Below, piece after piece: positions 9,008-15,768 of a DNA stretch of 15,768 nucleotides (within the stretch, counting starts at the first letter, position 1; the number at the start of each line of letters is the position of its first letter). This DNA comes from Chitinophagaceae bacterium UBA2791 (GTDB taxonomy: Bacteria > Bacteroidota > Bacteroidia > Chitinophagales > Chitinophagaceae). Under the pieces are notes generated by a model that saw only the letters and a list, made by a program, of their open reading frames with translations, had not been told where the DNA came from and made no database searches. The position numbers and the translations under genes are program-made. Where the stretch lies: contig DEHV01000003.1 of the NCBI GenBank assembly GCA_002352105.1, positions 1 through 15,768 on the forward strand, given 5' to 3'.

Positions 9008-11815
9008 ATGATGTTACGACCGCTGTATCTGACGCGCGTCCTGTGTTTCCCCTTATTCATACTCTTCCATAGTGCAACCGCCCAAACCGATCCACCTCTT
9101 TTCTCCTCACCCCAGACGCAAACAATATTGCACCACGCGCTGCCGCCACAGCTGGGTGAGAATGAGTTTAACCGGCTATTAAGGGGGCTTAAGGAAAGCC
9201 TGGAGGAGGTTGAGAAAATATATAAGCACAAACTCGATCCGGCAGGTATCAGAGATTTATATGACGGTGGGGTAGCAGGCGCATTTATGGAGGGCATGAT
9301 ATTTGACTTTCCTGGTTTGGGGGGCGGACTTAATAGAGCGCAAGATCGTAGTGACAAAGATTACAACGAGAGTATCCAACCCTTTATCACAGAAAGGCTC
9401 TTCGGCCAGCGATCCGCACTGGGCGCCTATTTTTACAGTATCCGGGAAGCCTGTAATAGCGATATTGCATGTATTGAAGAAGCTGCCGGGCTCGTGTCGG
9501 AAGATCCCCGTATCGTAGCGTTGCTGGGGCAGCATCCCGATCTCATCGATCAGGCCAAGCTAAAGGAGCTGATCGCAGCTACCGCGGCAAATGCTGAAGA
9601 ACAACACGAGCAAACGCTTGAAGAATTCACCAATCAGCAGCAGCTTATAGCGGAGATGGCCAGCTCGCTTTACGGGCAGCTGGGGCAGATCATAGGCAAC
9701 CAGGAGGCTCAGGCGAGAAATATCGCTTCGATTATTCAGACGCAGCAGGAGCATACTATCGCCCTAACCCAGATCATGGAGGCCATTAACGAGAACCAGG
9801 AAGAATTAAGGCAAAGGCTGGAGCAGGGATTCGGTGCAATTACCGAATTGCAGAACTATAATATATTCCTTACAGAATTGGTGCTGGCACATACCTGGGT
9901 GATCGATAAAAAAATCGATGCGATCGATCGAAGAATTGACACGGTATTAATACAACTGGGCGAAATCAGCGAGGACGTTAACATAATACGGGAAAGGCAG
10001 CTGTCTCAGATATTCAACGAATCCCCACTACTTACTAAACTGAGAATGCTGGAAGGCCCTGAAGGCCGGGAGATGATAAAAGACGAAAATGAACGGCTGG
10101 CCATGATCGAGCGCATGAAGGTAATGATCCAACAGGAGCAGATTATAGCTGTTACAAAAAAGGTCCGCGAATGGGGGATCGTAAGCCTGGAAGCCCTGAA
10201 CACCTTTTATCCCAACTGTCCACCGGAAATTAAGCGCGCAGTGGGTATTGCCATTACCGCATCCGATATCATAGGAAGCATTACCTCCGGGAACTGGTCG
10301 CAGGCCATACTCTCCGGCCTGAGCCTGTTCAGAACTCCCCGACCGGGACCAGAGATGCAGATGCTGCAGCAGATCACCACACAGCTCACCAATCTGGAGT
10401 CGAACATGAACGCCCAGTTCAGAGGCGTGCACGAGCATTTGTTCGCAATGGAAGAAAACCTGACCGCCCGCCTGGAGATCATCGATCAGAAGCTCGACAT
10501 CATTTCACAACAGATACTGTTCACCTATACCGAGCTATCGGAGCAATTGCTGACAGCCGATAACAAGCTCAGCTACGTGATCCAGCAAAATGATTGTACG
10601 GAAGACCTGGTGCTGGACATATTCAGAAGCAACAATATCGACATCTGCGAGGGCCCTGTCAGGATATTTAAGGAGAGAATGGCACAGGGCCAGATCAACT
10701 CACTGGCCGACCTGGATAAATTTTTTATCGGCCAGCAGTGCAAAAACTGTGTGGAAGCGCTGTTCAATAGTTCCAATCAAAATCTGCTGAACAGCCAGGT
10801 ATTCAGATATTCCTATTGCAACACAGGATCGGCCACCAATAATAACCGGCCGGACAATATATATGATTTTATATTTAACAGGCTGCTGGACGACGATATC
10901 CGGAACAGCCCGCTGGGTATATTTTCCATACTCTACCTGCCGACTAATGTTAACACCGCCGCTTCGCTGATAGATTCCCTCCGGGCGCTGCCTGACAGCC
11001 TGAAAGAAAGGATCAGCAGCGCATATGCACAGTTCGCCATAACCGACAGCGACCGGCACTACCGGCATTATATGGCAGCGCTTGAGATGGTAGACTATGT
11101 ATTAACCATGATGCCGTTTTTGGAATTATACAACGACGGCGGCCTGCTGACAAGCGAGCAGCTCGCTGCCAGGCCTGAGATCACCAGGGAACGGTCACGA
11201 AAAATAATCGCGTTCCTGGACAACCTGTCGGACCTTATTGATCACACGATTTTCCAGCAGGCGCTGATGACCGGACTGTCAAGCTTTAAAGCAATAGACC
11301 GGGCACTGCTGACCGGCGACGATACCGATATCTCGGGCATGAACCTGACCGACCTGCTCCGGTATAACCCGCTTTTCAATAAAAATTATTCGGCCTACTT
11401 CCTGGAGAAGAATCACGGCGGAATAAAAAATCTTGACAGGATCGTCCGGCGAGATCCATTCCGCAGCGCCGGGAAATATTACCAGGGAAACAACAGCTAT
11501 GAGCTGCTGATCATGAGAGACGAATACGGCAACCAGTTCCTTTCTACCAACTGGTCGACCGCCCTCGGCAAAAAAACTATCTTTCAAAACTATATACCCG
11601 GGCTGACCGGCGGAGCCGCCGACAGCTTAATTTACTATAATAATCTTTCCAGCGCTATTCCCCGGTCCATTCCCGCCCTGCTCAGCGCTAAACGCCGGGT
11701 TAATTCACTGAGTTCGGAAATGAGGTTCATTATCTCTGACGCACTGGACAGACCCGATGGGCCGCTAACCCGCAGCGAACTGAGCACCATGCTATTCTTC
11801 AACAAAAAAAATTAA
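9008..11815 (+). CDS. Large exported coiled-coil protein with central hydrophobic hairpin, family unknown
   Basis: A 935-residue protein I do not recognise. Residues 1-26 form a signal peptide (LFILFHSATAQ). Residues 50-180 are mostly helical with a Gly-rich FPGLGGGLN. Residues about 185-335 are Gln/Glu-rich with coiled-coil character (EEQHEQTLEEF, IDKKIDAIDRRIDTVLIQLG). A hydrophobic, Gly/Ser-rich segment at 407-442 (AVGIAITASDIIGSITSG, then AILSGLSLF) resembles a helical hairpin. A second coiled-coil region spans about 448-525 (QLTNLESNMNAQFRG, LEIIDQKLDIISQQI). The C-terminal half (530-935) has Cys at 530, 547, 578, 581 and 604 and no recognised domain. Coil-hairpin-coil recalls alpha-helical pore-forming proteins, but bacterial scaffold or secreted structural roles fit equally. 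It is the first gene of a two-gene unit; the next starts 3 bases later. Neighbours on both sides are on the opposite strand, so the unit has its own promoter, which I could not identify. Confidence 0.85.
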   Translation: MMLRPLYLTRVLCFPLFILFHSATAQTDPPLFSSPQTQTILHHALPPQLGENEFNRLLRGLKESLEEVEKIYKHKLDPAGIRDLYDGGVAGAFMEGMIFDFPGLGGGLNRAQDRSDKDYNESIQPFITERLFGQRSALGAYFYSIREACNSDIACIEEAAGLVSEDPRIVALLGQHPDLIDQAKLKELIAATAANAEEQHEQTLEEFTNQQQLIAEMASSLYGQLGQIIGNQEAQARNIASIIQTQQEHTIALTQIMEAINENQEELRQRLEQGFGAITELQNYNIFLTELVLAHTWVIDKKIDAIDRRIDTVLIQLGEISEDVNIIRERQLSQIFNESPLLTKLRMLEGPEGREMIKDENERLAMIERMKVMIQQEQIIAVTKKVREWGIVSLEALNTFYPNCPPEIKRAVGIAITASDIIGSITSGNWSQAILSGLSLFRTPRPGPEMQMLQQITTQLTNLESNMNAQFRGVHEHLFAMEENLTARLEIIDQKLDIISQQILFTYTELSEQLLTADNKLSYVIQQNDCTEDLVLDIFRSNNIDICEGPVRIFKERMAQGQINSLADLDKFFIGQQCKNCVEALFNSSNQNLLNSQVFRYSYCNTGSATNNNRPDNIYDFIFNRLLDDDIRNSPLGIFSILYLPTNVNTAASLIDSLRALPDSLKERISSAYAQFAITDSDRHYRHYMAALEMVDYVLTMMPFLELYNDGGLLTSEQLAARPEITRERSRKIIAFLDNLSDLIDHTIFQQALMTGLSSFKAIDRALLTGDDTDISGMNLTDLLRYNPLFNKNYSAYFLEKNHGGIKNLDRIVRRDPFRSAGKYYQGNNSYELLIMRDEYGNQFLSTNWSTALGKKTIFQNYIPGLTGGAADSLIYYNNLSSAIPRSIPALLSAKRRVNSLSSEMRFIISDALDRPDGPLTRSELSTMLFFNKKN

Positions 11816-11818
11816 TGT

Positions 11819-12793
11819 ATGAGGCAGTCCCGGATACCTATACAGCCCCTAGCAAGGTCCACGGCTTTTCGCACGATGCTCGCCGTTCTCATCATGCTGG
11901 CCGCTCTTTCGGCGAACGCGCAGCCTTCGCATAATATCAGGGTAAATAACGCATTGCTGACCGACCTGCATCAGGCCGCCGGCAGTCTGGGCTTTGACGG
12001 CGCCGTGATAGTGGGAGATACCATTTCCATCGAAGAAGACCTTATATTCAATGGCTTGTCGTTGATTTTCCTTTGTAATCAGTTTATGGATGGGGCACAC
12101 ATCGTCACAGCGCATCCCAATAAGCCCGATTCGACCAGCTACGGCACCGACGGCAAGGGCCTTGCGGGGTCGCCGGTTACGGTATATGCGAAACGGCCAG
12201 TCCACGGCTCCTTTGCTTTGCCGGGCGGAGACGGAAAGCCGGGTGAAAACGGCATGGACGGCAGGAACGGTCAAATGCCGGCGGGCCCCAACGCATGCTG
12301 CACGGCACAGAATAAAGGTCAGCCCGGCAAAGATGGACAAAATGGTTCCGCAGGCGGTAATGGCGGTAAACTTTCGGTGATGGCGCTTGCAAAAAAAGAT
12401 TCTTCCATTATTACTCTCACCGGCGACGGAGGAGCCGGGGGAGCCGGCGGACGCGGGGGTAAAGGTGGTACCTCCTATTCGAAAGCCAATAACCGGCCCG
12501 GACCCATAGACCCCCGAAACCCCGGAACCGCGGACCCCAACCCCTATAGAATTACGCAGGAAAAAGACGGCAAAAACGGTAAGGACGGTAAAAAAGGTTC
12601 GGCAGCTACCCTGGTAGTGCAGCAAATCTCGTCGGCCGCATTTCAGCAAGCGCTGCAAAAATACGGCGTCGACTCCCTGACAGCTTCACAGCCCGCCTTC
12701 ACTACGCTGATCAACACGAAGCCGGCCTCACGGCCTGGGCAACCCGATCTCAGACTCGATCTCCCCGACATAGATACGCGATTACACAATTAA
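11819..12793 (+). CDS. Exported protein with collagen-like Gly-X-Y blocks
   Basis: A 324-residue exported protein. The signal peptide is residues 1-35 (hydrophobic core MLAVLIMLAALSANAQ). Residues 37-130 look beta-rich (SLIFLCNQF, SPVTVYAK). Four short glycine-periodic blocks follow: 136-151 (GGDGKPGENGMDGRNG), 167-183 (GQPGKDGQNGSAGGNGG), 202-217 (GDGGAGGAGGRGGKGG) and 250-260 (GKNGKDGKKGS). Short beta strands separate or flank them (KLSVMALA, SIITLTG, ATLVVQQI). Such strand/Gly-rich alternation can build a trimeric collagen-like or polyglycine-II-like surface. A Cys pair (160-161) sits between blocks one and two. The C-terminus (265-324) is polar and Pro-rich with no obvious sorting domain. 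It begins 3 bases after the 935-residue protein's stop, implying translational linkage and a shared job. An in-frame Met20 would also leave a signal peptide. Function is unknown. Confidence 0.85.
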   Translation: MRQSRIPIQPLARSTAFRTMLAVLIMLAALSANAQPSHNIRVNNALLTDLHQAAGSLGFDGAVIVGDTISIEEDLIFNGLSLIFLCNQFMDGAHIVTAHPNKPDSTSYGTDGKGLAGSPVTVYAKRPVHGSFALPGGDGKPGENGMDGRNGQMPAGPNACCTAQNKGQPGKDGQNGSAGGNGGKLSVMALAKKDSSIITLTGDGGAGGAGGRGGKGGTSYSKANNRPGPIDPRNPGTADPNPYRITQEKDGKNGKDGKKGSAATLVVQQISSAAFQQALQKYGVDSLTASQPAFTTLINTKPASRPGQPDLRLDLPDIDTRLHN

Positions 12794-12854
12794 TGAACTA
12801 CTTAAGCTCCCGCTTTATCCAAAATCAATGTCAACTTTGAATTTAGGAGCCAAC

Positions 12855-12890
12855 AATGGCATCCCTGAATTTTCGGGCGCCATTCTTTGT
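12855..12890. terminator. Stem-loop between convergent genes, probable terminator
   Basis: AATGGC (12855-12860) pairs with GCCATT (12879-12884), with an inner CCC/GGG pairing after a small asymmetric bulge. A T-rich but broken tail (CTTTGT) follows on the plus strand. The site lies between the collagen-like gene and the convergent AraC-family gene and could serve the plus-strand unit. The tail is poor, so efficiency is uncertain. Confidence 0.5.
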
Positions 12891-12902
12891 GATAAAATGC
12901 TT

Positions 12903-13769
12903 TTATGACACAACCTCTTTCCTGAACCTGAGCGGGCCGCTCCCAACTATTTTTTTAAATTGGGTATTAAAATTAGAAATAGTATTAAACCCGCATTCAT
13001 AGGCAATATCTGCAATCGAATCATTGGTTTCGGTAAGCAATCTGCAAGCGTGCTGTATCCTTATTTCACTTACAAATGACGAAAATGATTTGTTGTGTTT
13101 CCCCGCAAAATACCGGCTGAAGGAGGTGGGGGTCATACATAATATTCCGGCGAGTTCAGATAGCCGGATCTTGTGCCGGAAATTACCCAGCACATATTCA
13201 TATACCAGGTTAACCCTTTCGCTTTCTTCCCTGTCGGGAACTTTGTTGTACGTGGTTGAAGAGATGTAATGGTAATCCTTAGAAGTAGAAAGAATATCCA
13301 GTATCTGTAACAGCAGGACAACGCTCTTTATTCCTTTTTGCGCTGCCAAAGCCTTCATCATCTTGCTGACCGCATTACGTGTTACGCCATAAAAGTCAAT
13401 ACCTCGTTGAGATCTTATTAATAGGTTCTGAAGGGCGATCATTTCCTCTTTGGAAGCGATATGCTCGTCAAAGAACCGGCGGTTGAAATAAATGACGATC
13501 CCTGTAGATTTCAGCCTGCTTTTCTTTTCAAAATATGCCGGATCGCTTCTCCATAAATGGGGAATATTAGGACCGATAAACGTTAGTTCGCCGGGGCCAA
13601 AAGCATTAATGCTATCCCCGATAAACCTGGCGCCCGATCCTTGCAGCGTAAGAAAAAGCTGGTATTCGGAATGCGCATGCGAGGTCGGATAAAAATGCTT
13701 CTGCACCAATCGTTGAATGACAAATATTCTTGATTCTGTAATATCAGACTTGTAAACAGGCTGCCTCAA
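12903..13769 (-). CDS. AraC-family transcriptional regulator (cupin sensor, TTG start)
   Basis: A 288-residue regulator. The N-terminal cupin-like sensor (about 10-100) has HAHSEYQLFL with His31, His33 and Glu35, then GSGARFIGDSINAF, PGELTFIGPNIPHLW and IVIYF. The C-terminal AraC DNA-binding domain (about 185-285) has a first helix-turn-helix LSELAGILCMTPTSFSRYF (204-222) and a second SIADIAYECGFNTISNFNTQ (251-270). The start must be TTG at 13767-13769: an in-frame TAA lies three codons upstream and the next in-frame ATG would remove the whole cupin. It is divergent from the DUF1080/cupredoxin operon, 218 bases away, with a 12-bp inverted repeat 37 bases upstream of its own start, so it probably controls that operon and itself. 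The sensor type and oxidised-sugar context suggest a sugar effector, which is inference. Confidence 0.93.
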   Translation of the reverse strand: MRQPVYKSDITESRIFVIQRLVQKHFYPTSHAHSEYQLFLTLQGSGARFIGDSINAFGPGELTFIGPNIPHLWRSDPAYFEKKSRLKSTGIVIYFNRRFFDEHIASKEEMIALQNLLIRSQRGIDFYGVTRNAVSKMMKALAAQKGIKSVVLLLQILDILSTSKDYHYISSTTYNKVPDREESERVNLVYEYVLGNFRHKIRLSELAGILCMTPTSFSRYFAGKHNKSFSSFVSEIRIQHACRLLTETNDSIADIAYECGFNTISNFNTQFKKIVGSGPLRFRKEVVS

Positions 13770-13805
13770 TACTCGTTAATATATCATGCAAATTATTAAT
13801 TATGT

Positions 13806-13837
13806 TCAATTAATGACATCATTCAGTCATTAATTGA
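13806..13837. promoter_or_regulatory. Perfect 12-bp inverted repeat, candidate operator
   Basis: TCAATTAATGAC (13806-13817) and its exact reverse complement GTCATTAATTGA (13826-13837) are separated by ATCATTCA. The 20-base centre-to-centre spacing puts both arms about two helical turns apart. It lies in the divergent AraC/DUF1080 intergenic region, nearer the AraC start, so autoregulation and control of the sugar operon are plausible. AraC-family proteins more often bind direct repeats, so another regulator is possible. A stem followed by T-rich sequence is not seen, which argues against a terminator. Confidence 0.55.
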
Positions 13838-13935
13838 CAAAATTCAGTAATAATCCGGAAAATAGAATAAAGATATTTGTGCGGAGACTGTAAGAGCCGT
13901 TGCGCAGCCTTTAAAGGTTGTCGCTTAAGCATTAC

Positions 13936-13943
13936 TATTTTTG
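13936..13943 (+). promoter_or_regulatory. Candidate -7 element (TATTTTTG) for the DUF1080 operon
   Basis: TATTTTTG is a full match to the TAnnTTTG consensus and would place the transcription start near 13950, about 38 bases before the ATG at 13988. The best upstream partner, TTG at 13918-13920, is only 15 bases away, shorter than usual, so an activator may be needed. A 10-base palindrome CCTTTAAAGG lies at 13908-13917, just upstream. Confidence 0.35.
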
Positions 13944-13987
13944 TCATGCCGGCCTTAAAGCTTATCTAGTGATTAATACTTGTAAAC

Positions 13988-14626
13988 ATGTATGCTCAAA
14001 GATTTGTATTCCTGACAATCATCGCCTGCTTTATAGGCGCTTGCTACGCTCTCCCGAAAAAAAAGATACAGATATTTGACGGCAAAACCTTTACCGGTTG
14101 GCAAGGAGATACGCTGAACACCTGGAGAATAAGAAATGGCGAACTCATTGGGGGCTCATTAAAGGAGACCGTGCCGCACAATCAATTTATAGCCACCCGC
14201 AATACCTATACAAATTTTGTGCTGCAGCTGAAGTTTAGGCTTTCAGGAAATGAAGGGTTTATCAATAGCGGAGTGCAGTTTCATAGCCAGCGTACAAAGC
14301 ACCCTGAATATGAAATGACCGGCTACCAGGCAGACCTGGGAGATGGCTACTGGGGCTGCCTGTACGATGAATCCCGCCGCAACAAGGTGTTGGCGTACGC
14401 TGATACCTCGTTAATCAAAAAAATCCTGAAACGCGATTCCTGGAATACTTATGAGGTTCGCTCCAATGCGGGGAGGATCCGCATATTACTCAACGGAACA
14501 GAAACCATTGATTATACGGAAACAGATAGTTCAATACCGCAATCCGGACTGATTGCCCTGCAAATACATGGCGGGGGGAAGGCCGAAGCGGCGTTCAAAG
14601 ATATTTTTATCACAGAAATTCCTTAA
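13988..14626 (+). CDS. DUF1080 / 3-keto-disaccharide hydrolase-like exported protein
   Basis: A 212-residue single-domain protein of the DUF1080 family (PF06439), a concanavalin-like jelly roll. Members have been linked to hydrolysis of 3-keto-glycosides in the periplasm. Family signposts are FDGKTFTGW (30-38), WRIRNGELIGG (46-56), FRLSGNEGFINSGVQF (83-98), YEMTGYQADLGDGYWGCLYD (108-127) and GLIALQIHGG (187-196). The N-terminus is a short export signal; Cys14 (IIAC) or Cys19 (IGAC) could be a lipidation site, so it may be a lipoprotein. The length is normal for a one-domain member. It opens an operon with the cupredoxin/dehydrogenase gene 24 bases downstream, which fits a pathway in which a sugar is oxidised at C3 and the keto-glycoside is then cleaved. 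It is divergent from an AraC regulator. Fold assignment is firm; the enzymatic role follows from family knowledge. Confidence 0.92.
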   Translation: MYAQRFVFLTIIACFIGACYALPKKKIQIFDGKTFTGWQGDTLNTWRIRNGELIGGSLKETVPHNQFIATRNTYTNFVLQLKFRLSGNEGFINSGVQFHSQRTKHPEYEMTGYQADLGDGYWGCLYDESRRNKVLAYADTSLIKKILKRDSWNTYEVRSNAGRIRILLNGTETIDYTETDSSIPQSGLIALQIHGGGKAEAAFKDIFITEIP

Positions 14627-14650
14627 GCTCTAATTAACTGCCTAAACTTT

Positions 14651-15768
14651 ATGAGAAATTCATTTGCTTTATTGTTCACAGTATACTGTATAATATTTTT
14701 CGCGCATGCGGGTCATGCGCAAACGGCCCAGTCAAAACCCGCGTCAAAGATCGACCGCACATATGTGCTGGAAGCGACAATGGTAGGCTATATAGCCAAA
14801 GATGGCACGCGCAATCCCGTCCTCAGGGCAAAAAAAGGAGAGCGGGTGCGCATACAAATTGTTAACGGCGAAAGAATGACCCATGATATAGCATTGGAAA
14901 AAGCAAAAATAAAAAGCGCTACGCTGATCGAAAAGGGAACCGTTGCCGGCATCACATTTATTGCAAAGGAGAATGATACGTATTTCTGCACTATTCCGGG
15001 GCACCGCGCTGCAGGCATGGTCGGCAGCCTGGTGGTAACGGAAGGGGACGTGCAGCCTGTTCAGGCAGACAGGGGCTTGCCGGCCGCTTTAAATGGAAGG
15101 GCCCTGAATCTTGGATTTGAAACCGGCGATCTGCGCGACTGGTCGGCGCAAGGAGATTCTTTCAAGGTTTCAAGAATGCCTTCGCCTTATTACGAAAAAG
15201 GCGTAACCCTCGCGGCGATGGGACGTTATTTTGTAACCAGCGGGGGAACAAAAAACTACAAACAGGCGGGATCGCTTACTTCGGTTTCTTTTAAAGTCCG
15301 CTCCCCTTATGCCTCCTTTAGGGTTTCCGGCGGAGCCTTAGACGATACCCGCGTGGAACTGGCGCTTGCTGAGAACGACAGCGTGTTTTTTCAAATCAGC
15401 GGACCAGGAAGATTTACCCTTAGGCCGGTAGTGGTTGATCTCAGAAAACTGTTGAATAAAATGATATACATCCGGTTGGTTGATAATGAAACAGGCATTT
15501 CCACCATACCATATATAAAAGATAATGAATCGGCGCATCTGAGTTTTGATGACTTTAGGTTTCATACCCAGAGGCCCGTATTTCCGAATGAACTTAAACC
15601 CTCGGATATTGTTACCCTGCCGCCGCTGGATATTGTTCCTCATGCCGGGCTTTCCGGAATTAAGGCGGCCGAGGTGATGACGCTTCCTCCGGGATTCTCT
15701 GTTAAACTTGCCGCATCCGAGCCGGATATCGTTAAACCCATTGCTTTTACGATGGACTGGAAAGGGAG
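14651..15768 (+). CDS. Exported cupredoxin / jelly-roll / PVC-type dehydrogenase fusion, N-terminal 372 residues
   Basis: The reading frame is open from ATG 14651 to the window edge. The signal peptide is residues 1-24 (FFAHAGHAQ). Residues 36-132 form a cupredoxin with a complete type 1 copper set: His78 (ERMTHDIAL), Cys113 (TYFCTIPGH), His118 and Met123 (AAGMVGSLVV). Residues 150-306 (LNLGFETGDLRDWSAQGDSF through VVDLRKLLNKMIYIRLVDNE to LSFDDFRFH) match a jelly-roll-like domain often seen in secreted multidomain enzymes of Planctomycetes and Bacteroidota. From about 344, LPPGFSVKLAASEPDIVKPI is the opening of the PVC-type membrane-bound dehydrogenase (beta-propeller) domain; full-length relatives usually end in a c-type haem CxxCH domain, which lies outside the window. 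A copper centre feeding a haem would make a periplasmic electron-transfer enzyme, likely oxidising a sugar. It is in an operon with the DUF1080 gene 24 bases upstream. Confidence 0.88.
   Translation, partial: MRNSFALLFTVYCIIFFAHAGHAQTAQSKPASKIDRTYVLEATMVGYIAKDGTRNPVLRAKKGERVRIQIVNGERMTHDIALEKAKIKSATLIEKGTVAGITFIAKENDTYFCTIPGHRAAGMVGSLVVTEGDVQPVQADRGLPAALNGRALNLGFETGDLRDWSAQGDSFKVSRMPSPYYEKGVTLAAMGRYFVTSGGTKNYKQAGSLTSVSFKVRSPYASFRVSGGALDDTRVELALAENDSVFFQISGPGRFTLRPVVVDLRKLLNKMIYIRLVDNETGISTIPYIKDNESAHLSFDDFRFHTQRPVFPNELKPSDIVTLPPLDIVPHAGLSGIKAAEVMTLPPGFSVKLAASEPDIVKPIAFTMDWKG

Noticed and set aside
11815..11817. Overlapping TAATG start for the collagen-like gene
   Set aside because: This ATG is out of frame with the gene; the in-frame start is ATG 11819, three bases after the stop.
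12240..12600. Gly-rich DNA as a tandem repeat or CRISPR-like array
   Set aside because: Repetition is at the protein level (Gly-X-Y); DNA units are not identical and there is no repeat-spacer order.
11849..12658. Long antisense ORF (269 codons) opposite the collagen-like gene
   Set aside because: GC- and Gly-rich coding DNA often keeps the complementary frame open; its translation has no domain or signal and the sense gene is well supported.

Overview
The window looks like a chromosomal piece from a Bacteroidota bacterium, most likely in or near the Chitinophagaceae. The grounds are a SusC/SusD pair, exported proteins with the family's typical signal peptides (many ending in ...AQ), a YWVG/NWS-type surface protein, TAnnTTTG-like promoter elements and no consistent Shine-Dalgarno sequences. 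No rRNA, tRNA, CRISPR array, IS element or phage gene was seen.

Layout. (1) 1-887, minus: start of a large secreted repeat protein, broken by a one-base frameshift in a T/A homopolymer and running off the left edge. (2) 888-1294: a 407-base intergenic region with a candidate promoter and small repeats. (3) 1295-7505, plus: a SusC-like TonB-dependent transporter, a SusD-like (SusD-like_2 type) lipoprotein and a periplasmic type I phosphodiesterase/alkaline-phosphatase-superfamily enzyme, closed by a good, probably bidirectional, terminator. (4) 7571-8836, minus: a small conserved protein and a DUF2268-like putative zinc peptidase whose frame is cut by a single in-frame TAA, so it reads as two ORFs but is one gene. 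(5) 9008-12793, plus: an isolated two-gene unit encoding a 935-residue exported helical/coiled-coil protein with a central hydrophobic hairpin, followed 3 nt later by an exported protein with collagen-like Gly-X-Y blocks. (6) 12903-13769, minus: an AraC-family regulator starting at TTG. (7) 13988 to the right edge, plus: a DUF1080 (3-keto-disaccharide hydrolase-like) protein and the N-terminal 372 residues of a multidomain redox protein (cupredoxin, jelly-roll-like domain, start of a PVC-type dehydrogenase domain).

How the genes may work together. The SusCD pair should bind and import a ligand across the outer membrane, and the phosphodiesterase next to it suggests a phosphorylated or phosphodiester-containing substrate. 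The AraC regulator is divergent from the DUF1080/cupredoxin operon; a perfect 12-bp inverted repeat between them is a good operator candidate. DUF1080 next to a putative secreted sugar dehydrogenase fits oxidation of a sugar followed by cleavage of the 3-keto-glycoside.

The least explained part is the 9008-12793 pair. The long protein's plan (signal peptide, coiled coil, amphipathic/hydrophobic hairpin, coiled coil, Cys-containing C-terminal half) recalls alpha-helical pore-forming proteins, but I recognise no family, so this is a hypothesis. Two genes in the window carry single-lesion disruptions; sequencing error must be excluded before calling them decayed.
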